31,256 nucleotides of DNA, from IMG/VR virus record IMGVR_UViG_3300021093_000248, positions 1 through 31,256 of that record; one strand, 5' to 3'. This DNA is from a virus. Position 1 is the stretch's first letter. The number at the start of each line of letters is the position of its first letter. The translations under genes and the position numbers were made by a program. This document shows, piece by piece, positions 20,201 through 27,743 of this stretch. Under the pieces are notes generated by a model. It made no database searches. It worked only from the letters and a program-made list of their open reading frames with translations, and was not told the DNA's origin.

Positions 20201-23082
20201 TAGGCGAGCAAGCCTCCGGGACGTTTTTGTTTGACGATCTCATTCTGGACGGCGGCCGAGATCAGTACGCCTAGTTGTTTGGCGGATTGATCATCGCCGG
20301 CAGCTTTTGTTCCAGACGCATCAACGTTGACGATCACGCTAGTGCTGCTACCCCCTAACTGATGGTTAGGAACGATCGTGCCACTGGAACGAGGGACAAA
20401 TAGTTCTGGTCCGCGTTCTCCGACGATTGAGGGGCGACCTACAGGAGGATTTCCACCATCGGCAAAAGCCATCATCTGTAGTACGCCTGCATCTGTACCT
20501 GCGTACGGAACGGGAGCTGGGATTGCAGGTACAGGGTTAACTAACTTTTTGACAAAACTAAGGGCTTGCTCAATGACATAGATCTGGATTAACTGTCGTG
20601 CGATAGCAGTAAGAACATTTGCGGATAACTGGCGCAAAGAATTGCTCCAGTTTTCGCTTCCTTGGATGAGTAGGTCGAAGGCACTGACCATGGTGTCCCC
20701 AAGAGTTCCTGCTATTCCATCTGCAATCTCTTTTTGTTTATCCATTACAAGTTTTTGTTTCTCGTATTCAGCGGTGAGCAGACGATTCTGGTCGACAACT
20801 TGGGCAGCTTGTGCCGGCCCCACGCCAGTGGCCAACAATTCTTGGAGTTGACGCTGGAGCTGGTATTCTTTTTCGGTGCCGTTTATTTTTGCTTGCAGCA
20901 GAGCGTTCTCTTGCTGGACGCTAAGTAACGCTTCGTCTGCTTTCTGTTTACGATCCTGTTCGTATGCAGCAAGTTGTTGGATTGTATCAGCTTGGCTTCT
21001 CAGCAGTTTTTCTTCGATAATCTTGGTCTGTAGGGCTTTTTCGGCTGCAGGTAATTTTTTGTCGATTTCAATTGCGGCAGCAGCACTCAGTAGTTCGGTT
21101 TCGCGTTGAATACCCTGAAGACGAATCTCCAGTTCTTTGTCGCCCTTTAGGCGTGCATCTGCAATAAGATTTTCGGCAACTGTTACTTGTTGTGCCAGGG
21201 CAAGTTCGCGTGCCAGCTCAGGAACGCGGCTTTCACGCTCAGCTCCGGCTTTTTTACCTTTTCCTCCGCCTCCTCCGCCTGACGGAGGAAGTTGAGAAGG
21301 TGCTTGTATGCGACCTATCTGTCCCTGAACGACAGGTTTTGGTGCTTTAAGTATGCCGCTTTCGTACCCAAATCGTTGTAATTCATTTCGTATTAACTGT
21401 TCTCGGATAATTTGAAAATCTGCTTGAGCTTGAGGAGAAATTATATTAGGACCCGCAGCTAATTGACGACCTTGAGCTTTACTCGGAAAACGACGTGCCG
21501 CCATGCTCATGGCTTCTTTTTCAATAGTCTGTAATTTTTCAGGACTAAGAATTTTACCGCTTTTTGCTTGAATTTGAGTGCGCAATAATTCAGTGTTTAT
21601 TGTTTCTGTTAGTATATTTAAGGCTTGAGTTGCTTCTAATATAATTGTATTTATTGCAGGAGAAAGTACATTGAGTAGAGCTGCAGCAACCCCACCAACA
21701 GCTGTAGCTGTATTACCTAGTGCTACTGTAAATTGGTCAAAAGCAGATTTTGGTTTTTGTCCTGCTTCTAAACCTTTATTTCCCATATCTACCAGTACAT
21801 CCGACAAAGTTTGAACAGATATTTTTCCGTCTTTAGCCATTTCTAAAATGGCCGTACGACTAACTCCATATTTTTGCGCTAAGGCTTCTTGTATTGGAAT
21901 ACCTTCGCTTGTAAGTTGATTAAGCGTGGCTTGTGTTACTTTTCCGCTTTCAAAAGCACTTGTAAATGCGTTAGTAACTTTATCAATTTTGCCACTATAT
22001 GTTTCTGTTAATTGACTTACGAGTCGTACAGCATCGGCTTGTTCCTCTAAAGATAAACCCAACCCCCGGATATTTTGAACAGAAGCCTGAAATTTATCAA
22101 AATCCGTGCCAGCTTGTTTGAAGGCGGTGGCAAGTAGTTGGGTTTGTTGGGCGCTAAAGCCGATGTCAGCGGCTAATTCTTTGACTTGATTGGCTTGGCC
22201 TGCAATTTGACCGAGCAGCGTACCAAGCAAAGATCCAGCAAAGCCGCCGGCACCGCCGAACGAACCGCCGACTGCCCCACCGATAGCGCCGCCGGTTGCA
22301 GCGCCGCCACCTTGACCGAACAGTAGGGGAAAAGCTCCGCCAATAATGGCGTTGCTGGCAATACCACCTAGTCGTCCGCCGCTTCCGCCGCCACCGCCAC
22401 CTGTTTTACCCGCACTGCGTGCAGCAAGCCGCTTATCAAAATCAGCCAAAATGGCAGCGTCTGTCTGTTTAGTTAATGCAAGTTCTTTTTTGGCAAGTAG
22501 TTCTAACTGCTTAAGTTTATCCTCGAAAACATTTTGATCGTTTTGAATTTCTAGGTTATTTAATGTTTGTTCGTGTTTTAATGCTGCTTGAAACGCGGTG
22601 TTAGATGCTTTAACGCTGGCTTGTTCCAGTCCAAGAATTTGATTTAGACGTCCCCGTAATGGGGTACTCAAAGTTACCTGACTTGCAGCCGCAGGCCCGA
22701 TAGGTTCCGTAAAACGAGTTGTTTCAAAAATACCTGCAGATGTAAGTTTACGAACACGTCGTATTTCTTCGCGTTTACTACGTTCTTGATCGAGCAAGTT
22801 TATTTTACGCTGCAGAATTGCGTTTGCTTTTTCTTCTGCTGTTATGTACTCTTGGATTGCTTTTGTTTCAGCTTTAGTCCCGGCAGTGACAAGGTTTAGG
22901 GTATTTGCGGCTTTGTTTAAGTTATTTACATAGTTCTGGATGTTTTGAACAAGTCCGCCCCTTTCGCCAACAACTTTATTGAGACTTTCAGCTGCGCTCG
23001 AAGATTTATTTAATTCGGAACGAAGTTGTTCTAACTTGCGTACGCCTTTTACGCCGATTTCGATTTCTGCTCTGTAAGCCAC
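20200..23082 (-). CDS. Tape measure protein, 960 aa
   Basis: Sets tail length and is ejected with DNA. Long N-terminal coiled coil (residues 1-225), Gly/Ala hydrophobic segments at about 230-297 and 450-480, a second coiled-coil region (about 620-790), and a C-terminal SIVGERGPELFVP then SGTIVPN motif (about 885-905) common in tape measures. At roughly 1.5 angstrom per residue the tail would be near 140-150 nm. Start GTG 23082 has only a weak ribosome site. The interior from about 21310 to 23060 is much more AT-rich than the flanks (21601-21660 has 17 G or C in 60). Confidence 0.93.
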   Translation of the reverse strand: MAYRAEIEIGVKGVRKLEQLRSELNKSSSAAESLNKVVGERGGLVQNIQNYVNNLNKAANTLNLVTAGTKAETKAIQEYITAEEKANAILQRKINLLDQERSKREEIRRVRKLTSAGIFETTRFTEPIGPAAASQVTLSTPLRGRLNQILGLEQASVKASNTAFQAALKHEQTLNNLEIQNDQNVFEDKLKQLELLAKKELALTKQTDAAILADFDKRLAARSAGKTGGGGGGSGGRLGGIASNAIIGGAFPLLFGQGGGAATGGAIGGAVGGSFGGAGGFAGSLLGTLLGQIAGQANQVKELAADIGFSAQQTQLLATAFKQAGTDFDKFQASVQNIRGLGLSLEEQADAVRLVSQLTETYSGKIDKVTNAFTSAFESGKVTQATLNQLTSEGIPIQEALAQKYGVSRTAILEMAKDGKISVQTLSDVLVDMGNKGLEAGQKPKSAFDQFTVALGNTATAVGGVAAALLNVLSPAINTIILEATQALNILTETINTELLRTQIQAKSGKILSPEKLQTIEKEAMSMAARRFPSKAQGRQLAAGPNIISPQAQADFQIIREQLIRNELQRFGYESGILKAPKPVVQGQIGRIQAPSQLPPSGGGGGGKGKKAGAERESRVPELARELALAQQVTVAENLIADARLKGDKELEIRLQGIQRETELLSAAAAIEIDKKLPAAEKALQTKIIEEKLLRSQADTIQQLAAYEQDRKQKADEALLSVQQENALLQAKINGTEKEYQLQRQLQELLATGVGPAQAAQVVDQNRLLTAEYEKQKLVMDKQKEIADGIAGTLGDTMVSAFDLLIQGSENWSNSLRQLSANVLTAIARQLIQIYVIEQALSFVKKLVNPVPAIPAPVPYAGTDAGVLQMMAFADGGNPPVGRPSIVGERGPELFVPRSSGTIVPNHQLGGSSTSVIVNVDASGTKAAGDDQSAKQLGVLISAAVQNEIVKQKRPGGLLA

Positions 23083-23136
23083 GGCGGCGTGCCACAGTCT
23101 GGTACTTCAGTTTACGGCAGAAAGAAGCCGCCGGGG

Positions 23137-23669
23137 TTAGCGGCGGCGTCGGGCTTTTTCCATCTCCTTTTGTTGGTCCTCGTTGAGGATTTGGAAGTAG
23201 GCGCTCCAGCCGAGTAATTCCTCGGCGGTCATGGTGGTGCGGACTTGTTGGAGGCTGAGGCCGAGTTCTTTGGCCACGCCGAACTGGAGCATGAGCCAGT
23301 TGTCCTTGCGGAGTTCGGCGCTTAGCTCTTTGGGTCGATGGGCTCGGCGTCGTCAGTGATGATCGCCAGCATCAGCTTTTGGAGATCGGCATCCTTGACC
23401 TCGTTCTTGAGGATGTCGATTTCGCCGGCGGCAAACAGCTTTTGGCCGCCTTCGTCGCAAGCCTTGGTGATGAGGAGTTGGAGGGCGAACGCTCCAGCAT
23501 CGTCGGATTTGGCGTTGCGTTGGGCGCGTTCGCGCTCGGCCATGGTCAACGGGCTGACCCACATCTCGAAAACGCTGCCATCGCTAAGTTCGACTTCCTT
23601 TTTGGTGGGTTCCAGGTTGGCGGCCTTGCGGAGCCGGTCGATGGCGCGAACGGGGATCGAAGCTGGCAT
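23137..23669 (-). CDS. Tail assembly chaperone, -1 frameshift fusion (gpGT-like), 177 aa
   Basis: A -1 slip at CCCAAAG (23334-23328) would continue the 0-frame chaperone after Lys114 into 63 more residues: ELSAELRKDNWLMLQFGVA, then ELGLSLQQVRTTMTAEELLG, WSAYFQILNEDQQKEMEKA and RRRR, stopping at 23137. The tail contains the GWSAYFQ-type pattern typical of the T part of lambda-like G-T proteins. Without the frameshift this frame has no good start. Both products are expected to coat the tape measure during tail assembly and to be absent from virions. Confidence 0.85.
23322..23669 (-). CDS. Tail assembly chaperone, short form (gpG-like), 115 aa
   Basis: The unshifted product. It begins MPASIPVRAIDRLRKAANLE, has an EVELSDGSVFEMWVSPLTMA segment typical of chaperones just before tape-measure genes, and ends IDPKS at a TAA two codons after the slippery site. 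It binds the tape measure and recruits tube protein. It follows a promoter-like site (23693-23698) and a terminator, so it starts a new transcription unit. Confidence 0.88.
   Translation of the reverse strand: MPASIPVRAIDRLRKAANLEPTKKEVELSDGSVFEMWVSPLTMAERERAQRNAKSDDAGAFALQLLITKACDEGGQKLFAAGEIDILKNEVKDADLQKLMLAIITDDAEPIDPKS
23328..23334 (-). promoter_or_regulatory. Programmed -1 ribosomal frameshift site CCCAAAG
   Basis: The mRNA reads GAC CCA AAG AGC TAA in the 0 frame, giving C-CCA-AAG, an exact X-XXY-YYZ slippery heptamer. The stop lies directly after AGC, which would favour slippage. The -1 frame then stays open for 63 codons. Position between chaperone and tape measure is the conserved place for this event. 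Confidence 0.85.
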
Positions 23670-23692
23670 ACCAAACGGTTGGGTGTGATTGT

Positions 23693-23707
23693 AGTGTAAC
23701 GCAGTAG
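23693..23707 (-). promoter_or_regulatory. Promoter before the tail chaperone
   Basis: Read leftward: CTACTGCGTTACACTAC, almost the same as CTACTGTGCTACACTAC at 4548 on the other strand (two changes). TACACT at 23698-23693 is the probable -10, about 23 bases before the ATG at 23669. It follows the terminator at 23713-23739. Confidence 0.55.
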
Positions 23708-23712
23708 ACAGT

Positions 23713-23739
23713 AAAAAACCCCGGTTTGCGGCCGGGGTT
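23713..23739 (-). terminator. Rho-independent terminator after the tube gene
   Basis: A perfect 8-bp stem AACCCCGG/CCGGGGTT (23739-23732 with 23724-23717) around a 7-nt loop, followed on the minus strand by a run of six T. It ends the tube-protein transcript shortly before the chaperone promoter. Confidence 0.85.
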
Positions 23740-23765
23740 GGTATCCCTTACTTGGTCCTAGGTTA

Positions 23766-24536
23766 TCAGGACTGGGCGAAGTCGAAGGTGGGGGTGCCAG
23801 CGGGACGGAAGTTGACGGTCACCGATTGGGCGTCGTCGGGGTTGATGTTCAGGCTGGCCGAGGTCAGCACCGCATCAAACGAGATCGAGCGGCTCAAAGT
23901 CTCGCTCAGGGTGCCGCCGCTGAAGACGCGGTCGGTGTAGAGCTTGAAGGCAGCGCCATCTTGTTGGCGCTGGAGCACGTCCTCGATCATCCGGTTGGAG
24001 AGGGCGGCGTCCTCGTTGGTCATGTAGACCGTGGCAGTGCCACTGCCGTCGCCGAAGCCGCTGATGTAGGTGCGGAAGGGGACGTACTGGCCGGGGGTTT
24101 GACCGATCGTGGTGACGTCGATCTCGGCGCGGGTGATCTCGAAGCTCCAGTCGCGGACTTGGCCGACGACGGCGTAATCGGCGTAAGCGACCTGGAACTC
24201 GTTGGGGGCGACGGCAGTACCGTCGTCAGTGAGATTTAGGGCAGCGCCGCCGGAGGTCGTGGAAACCTGCAGAGCGCCGGTGGCGGCGGTGTAGGCAATC
24301 ACGTAATAAGTAGTCGCGCTAGACAGAGGCGCGGGAAGAGTGCCGGAACCGGAGCCGCCGGTCTGGCTATCGACAACGCTGAATTTGACAGGGTCGCCTA
24401 CTTTGAGGTTCAGATAGGTCTGGACCGTGATGGTTTCAGTAGCAGTGTTGACACCGGCTTCACCGAAAGTTCCGGTGGTGCCAGCGGGCTTGTAGTAGAG
24501 AGCGCCGGACGTGCCGGACAGAACGGTGGTGGCCAT
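23766..24536 (-). CDS. Major tail (tube) protein, 256 aa
   Basis: Forms the stacked rings of the tail tube. The tube core is visible in VGQVRDWSFEITRAEIDVTT, FGDGSGTATVYMTNEDAALS, and SRSISFDAVLTSASLNINPD then SVTVNFRPAGTP. Residues about 28-105 are an inserted Thr/Ala/Gly-rich beta segment (VGDPVKFSVVDSQTGGSG, TTYYVIAYTAATGALQVSTT) that could project from the tube. It is isolated by its own promoter-like site (24590) and terminator (23713), as expected for a very abundant protein. Confidence 0.9.
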   Translation of the reverse strand: MATTVLSGTSGALYYKPAGTTGTFGEAGVNTATETITVQTYLNLKVGDPVKFSVVDSQTGGSGSGTLPAPLSSATTYYVIAYTAATGALQVSTTSGGAALNLTDDGTAVAPNEFQVAYADYAVVGQVRDWSFEITRAEIDVTTIGQTPGQYVPFRTYISGFGDGSGTATVYMTNEDAALSNRMIEDVLQRQQDGAAFKLYTDRVFSGGTLSETLSRSISFDAVLTSASLNINPDDAQSVTVNFRPAGTPTFDFAQS

Positions 24537-24589
24537 AGGGGCGTACCAGATGGATATGCAGTGGGGCGGGACACTGCCCGGCTTTTACC

Positions 24590-24598
24590 AGAATAGCA
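24590..24598 (-). promoter_or_regulatory. Extended -10 TGCTATTCT before the tube gene
   Basis: TGCTATTCT on the minus strand is close to TGCTATTGT at 7103 and to the TGnTATAAT extended -10 consensus. It lies 53 bases before the tube-protein ATG, just outside the upstream gene's stop. No -35 is obvious. Confidence 0.4.
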
Positions 24599-24605
24599 AC
24601 AGTAT

Positions 24606-25037
24606 TTAGCTGAGCACTGTTGCGATCCAGTTTGTTTCAATTCGGCCGACGAAATGTGGGGCATCTTCAGTAGAAGAAAATGTCGGACCACTGATCTCGC
24701 CAACTCGCATGAAAACGCCGGAATTGGGTTTTGCTGTGGCGTTGATTGTTTCCAGTGTGTTGACAGCGGCGGTAATTAGGGTCTGGTTGCGGGCAGGACC
24801 TTTGCCTTTTTCGGTAAAAATGCGGATGACAAGGGCTCCACGGGCGTTGTCCATGCTGGTGGTAAGCATGGGCTCATTGGTGAGGCCGAAAGTGATGTTG
24901 ACGCGGACGTATTCGGTCGTGGTGTTGGGCGGGACGGCCGTGATGTTGTCGAAGAAGACCGGAACTGCCGGTACCAGTGCGCTAAATGCGGTCAGCAGCG
25001 GATTTTCCAGTGCAGCGCGGATTGACTGATAGTTCAT
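24606..25037 (-). CDS. Tail terminator protein, 143 aa
   Basis: Fits the gpU/DUF4128-type terminators that cap the tail tube and join it to the head. N-terminal YQSIRAALENPLLTAFSALV helix, then VRVNITFGLTNEPMLTTSM, ARGALVIRIFTEKGKGPARN and the final VGRIETNWIATVLS strand. Its place between the gp10-like neck protein and the tube protein agrees. It overlaps the previous gene as ATGA. Confidence 0.8.
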   Translation of the reverse strand: MNYQSIRAALENPLLTAFSALVPAVPVFFDNITAVPPNTTTEYVRVNITFGLTNEPMLTTSMDNARGALVIRIFTEKGKGPARNQTLITAAVNTLETINATAKPNSGVFMRVGEISGPTFSSTEDAPHFVGRIETNWIATVLS

Positions 25038-25600
25038 TTGAATCCGATCTTAAGACCGTCTAAAGTTACGCGGATAGTTTTTTCAAAGAAACCACCACCA
25101 AAATAATTTGAATACCAGTCCAAGGGAGCCGTGGCTCGGTTTGAACGGGTGCCGCTTTCTAACTCACCTCGACGACCTCCAAGTGGGCGAGTTCCATAAC
25201 GCGCTGGCTTCAACGGAGTTTGTGTAGTTGGTTTTTCCGGGGTAAAAGGAACAAGGTCCCGAGCTTGATCTGCGTACGAGGAAAAATTAGAAATCGTAAA
25301 AACAACTTTGTCGGTGCTGAAAAATGTACGACTAAGTGTACGAAGGGCTTGTCTACCTGTAAAAGGTGCGGTAGAAAAAACAATAGGGACTGGATCGCCT
25401 TCACCGCCTGTGCCACGTGCCGATTGACCTTGCGGACCACGGATTTCCCAAGAATTTGAAAACCGCCCCGTCCAGCGAGGGCCGATTTTTTGAAGATCGG
25501 CTACAGCGTTCTGGGCAGCAAGAGTAGGGCCACCTACGGTCAGCGAACTGACCGTTTTGTCGTAATCACGCAATAAGTCACCAAAAGGTTTACGTGCCAT
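25034..25600 (-). CDS. HK97 gp10-like neck/tail completion protein, 188 aa
   Basis: Starts MARKPFGDLLRDYDKTVSSL and contains IGPRWTGRFSNSWEI, the typical 'T-G-x-L/F-x-N-S-W' region of tail completion proteins. FTISNFSSYADQARDL follows, typical of this group. The gene is visibly more AT-rich than its neighbours in the middle (about 25060-25400). It shares one base with the upstream neck gene and overlaps the terminator gene by 4 bases. Confidence 0.75.
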   Translation of the reverse strand: MARKPFGDLLRDYDKTVSSLTVGGPTLAAQNAVADLQKIGPRWTGRFSNSWEIRGPQGQSARGTGGEGDPVPIVFSTAPFTGRQALRTLSRTFFSTDKVVFTISNFSSYADQARDLVPFTPEKPTTQTPLKPARYGTRPLGGRRGELESGTRSNRATAPLDWYSNYFGGGFFEKTIRVTLDGLKIGFK

Positions 25601-25977
25601 TACTGGGGTCTCGCGATGAGGGTGTGCATTATGGGGGAATCGCCGCGATAGCTGGTGATGGCGATGATTTTGGCCTCGCGGGTGACACTGTCTTGGGTGT
25701 ACTGGATGCGGTCGGCCTCGGTGGGATAGTACGAGCCAAGTTCGGCGGCGCCGATAATGACTTTGATGTCGGTTGACTGATACAGACCTTCGGATTCGCG
25801 GGGGTTGAGGCGAGTGATGACGGCTTTGACGGTTACGTTGGTGTCCGCGCCAGTGACGGCGCCAGTCGTGGGGTTGTAGGTGCGAGGTGTAGTGGTTTTG
25901 ATGTACGTGATGTTCTGGCCCCAGTCTCCGAGGATGGAGGCCGGGATGGAGGCGAAGGTGGTGTCGATTAGGCCCAT
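25600..25977 (-). CDS. Head closure / neck protein, 125 aa
   Basis: Starts MGLIDTTFASIPASILGDWG at ATG 25977, one base after the upstream stop; a start at 26016 lies inside that gene. A beta-barrel-like protein: ITYIKTTTPRTYNPTTGAV, TVKAVITRLNPRE, IKVIIGAAELGSYYPTEADR, MHTLIARPQ. Length and order (connector, closure, completion, terminator) fit the head closure (stopper) role. Assigned mostly by position. Confidence 0.7.
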   Translation of the reverse strand: MGLIDTTFASIPASILGDWGQNITYIKTTTPRTYNPTTGAVTGADTNVTVKAVITRLNPRESEGLYQSTDIKVIIGAAELGSYYPTEADRIQYTQDSVTREAKIIAITSYRGDSPIMHTLIARPQ

Positions 25978-25978
25978 G

Positions 25979-26509
25979 TCAGCCTCGGAAGGCGCGAAGT
26001 TGGAAGCCGCCGGCACCGCCGATGGTGTAGGCGCCTAAGTATGCCTGGAGCCAAGGGTAGACGTCGAAGATGTTGTTGATGGGGCCATTGGATTGGCCTT
26101 CTTTGTATTGGACGCGGAGTTCGCCGAGTTCGACCTCGCGGTAGAGCTGGTCAGGGTCGTTTTGGGTGTTGGTGATGGCGTCGGTGTCGTTGGCGAGTTC
26201 GCGTGCCAGCTCGTAGGTCGCGAACTTGATTTCCTTGGGGATGACAGAACAGACCAGTTCAACGCGGTCGATCAACCAGTTGTTGCGGGGCCACTTGAGG
26301 GCTTGGCCGTTGTCGCAGCGGTCGCCGTAGAAGTTAAGGCTGTCAATCCAGCGGGTGGCGGAGATCAGGGCGCGGTTCTTTTGGTCGTCGGTCTTGGTGG
26401 TCCAGGTCGACGAGTCGGGGATAGTCTCGAAATACGAGTTGGCCTCGGCCAGCGTGACGTAGCTGTTGGCCGATGCAGAACTCAAAGTGGCGTTAATTGA
26501 TGCAGGCAC
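25979..26509 (-). CDS. Head-tail adaptor, DnaT-like family, 176 aa
   Basis: The first gene after the capsid transcript terminator. SYVTLAEANSYFETIPDSST, then ALISATRWIDSLNFYGDR, ALKWPRN and IPKEIKFATYELARELAN match the phage 'DnaT-like ssDNA-binding' family, which by gene order is a head-tail adaptor that binds the portal. The DnaT name is historical and should not be read as function. Start GTG 26509 follows GGAGG with a long 12-base gap. Confidence 0.75.
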   Translation of the reverse strand: MPASINATLSSASANSYVTLAEANSYFETIPDSSTWTTKTDDQKNRALISATRWIDSLNFYGDRCDNGQALKWPRNNWLIDRVELVCSVIPKEIKFATYELARELANDTDAITNTQNDPDQLYREVELGELRVQYKEGQSNGPINNIFDVYPWLQAYLGAYTIGGAGGFQLRAFRG

Positions 26510-26534
26510 AATACGTCACAGCCTCCGTCTTATC

Positions 26535-26543
26535 AGTGTAGCG
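26535..26543 (-). promoter_or_regulatory. Promoter after the capsid terminator
   Basis: Read leftward: CGCTACACTGATAAG, with TACACT (26540-26535) as the -10, the same hexamer as at 4557 and 23698. It lies about 25 bases before the GTG at 26509 and directly after the capsid terminator. Confidence 0.5.
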
Positions 26544-26548
26544 GCAAT

Positions 26549-26574
26549 AAAAAAGCCCCACCCGAAGGTGAGGC
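26549..26574 (-). terminator. Rho-independent terminator with UUCG loop
   Basis: On the minus strand GCCTCACC-TTCG-GGTGGGGC forms an 8-bp stem with one G-T pair and a very stable UUCG tetraloop, followed by six T. It sits 22 bases after the capsid stop codon. Confidence 0.88.
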
Positions 26575-26595
26575 CGTTAAAGATTTGACCGAAGG

Positions 26596-27675
26596 TCAGA
26601 TCGTGCTGGTATCCAGCGGGCTGTTGACGGTGAGCTGAACCAGGGGGATCAGGTCGATGTCGTAGGTGGCGGTCCAGTTACCAGCGGTAGAGAGGCCACC
26701 GTTGGTCGGGTTGTCGCCGGCATCGCCCCACTTGGTGCCCATCACGTGGTAGGCGCCGTGGTAGTCGACCGAGAGCACGTCCTGCTTGGACAGGATGTTG
26801 CGGTCGGCTTCGATGCGGAGGTCCTGCTGCACACCCTCCATGATGGTGCCCGACTTTGTCAGGTAGCAGAAGAACTCGCGCTGGTGGCCAGCGGTGCCAG
26901 GGGCAACGGTGTTCACCAGGGGGTCGATGATGACGCGGCAACCGGCGAACTCGCCGATTTCACGGGCACCAACGCCCACACCGCCGCCACCCCAGACAAC
27001 GCTGCCGGCTGCTGCCAGAGCGGAAGTCGAGAAGGTCAACAGGCCCACCTGATACAGGTAGAAGCCGACCGAGGGGTGGACGACCAAGATGTCGAGTTCG
27101 CTACCACGCTCACCCAGAAGGGCGCGAGCGCGAGACACAGCAGCACCGGTCAGGAAGTTGGCTTCGGCACCACCAGAGGCAGCGGCGACGCCCAGATCCA
27201 GTGCGTTGGCGGACAGCGCGGTACCGAACAGACCGGCCAGTTGGCTGAACAGACGCTGGCTGTTCAGTTTGTTGATGGCGTCGGCAAGCTGGTTGCGGAT
27301 GTGAAGCATGGGGTCTTCACCAGCCGCGAGCATTGCAACGTCGTCCACTGCATACGCAAAACCGCGATGGCAGATGGTGGCGATCTGGGTGGCGGTGCCG
27401 ATCTTCTGAGGGGTCAGGTAGCCGGCGTTGCTGGTGCCCCAGGTGGCCGTGCCGTTCATGATCTCCTCGGTGGGAGATACGGGGTTGAACTCGGGCACTT
27501 GGATGCGGGTGCCGCCTTCGCGGGCATCCAGCAGAGGAGTACGCACCACGGCGCCGCTCTTCAGGAAGAGGGAACGCTCTTTGATGGCCTCAGACACATA
27601 GGTGCTGAGGTTATTGCGCTTGACGATGTCCGCAAGAAGAACACCGCCGGAATAGTTCTGGAAAGGAGCAGCCAT
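26596..27675 (-). CDS. Major capsid protein, 359 aa
   Basis: Forms the icosahedral head. Begins MAAPFQNYSGGVLLADIVKR; shows GGTRIQVPEFNPVSPTEEIM, the AYAVDDVAMLAAGEDPMLHI spine-helix region and LNSQRLFSQLAGLFG, ending with DQRI-like refolded beta segments (GTIMEGVQQDLRIEADRNIL and VDYHGAYHVMGTKWGD). This fits an HK97-fold capsid protein without a long N-terminal delta domain, consistent with the separate scaffold gene. Strong GGAGG nine bases before the ATG and a tight terminator show high expression. Confidence 0.9.
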   Translation of the reverse strand: MAAPFQNYSGGVLLADIVKRNNLSTYVSEAIKERSLFLKSGAVVRTPLLDAREGGTRIQVPEFNPVSPTEEIMNGTATWGTSNAGYLTPQKIGTATQIATICHRGFAYAVDDVAMLAAGEDPMLHIRNQLADAINKLNSQRLFSQLAGLFGTALSANALDLGVAAASGGAEANFLTGAAVSRARALLGERGSELDILVVHPSVGFYLYQVGLLTFSTSALAAAGSVVWGGGGVGVGAREIGEFAGCRVIIDPLVNTVAPGTAGHQREFFCYLTKSGTIMEGVQQDLRIEADRNILSKQDVLSVDYHGAYHVMGTKWGDAGDNPTNGGLSTAGNWTATYDIDLIPLVQLTVNSPLDTSTI

Positions 27676-27743
27676 TGGGCCTCCGAAAGGTCAGGGGGTT
27701 TGCGTCCCAGTCACAGACTTGGGTGGTGGTGCCTCACTGAGGC

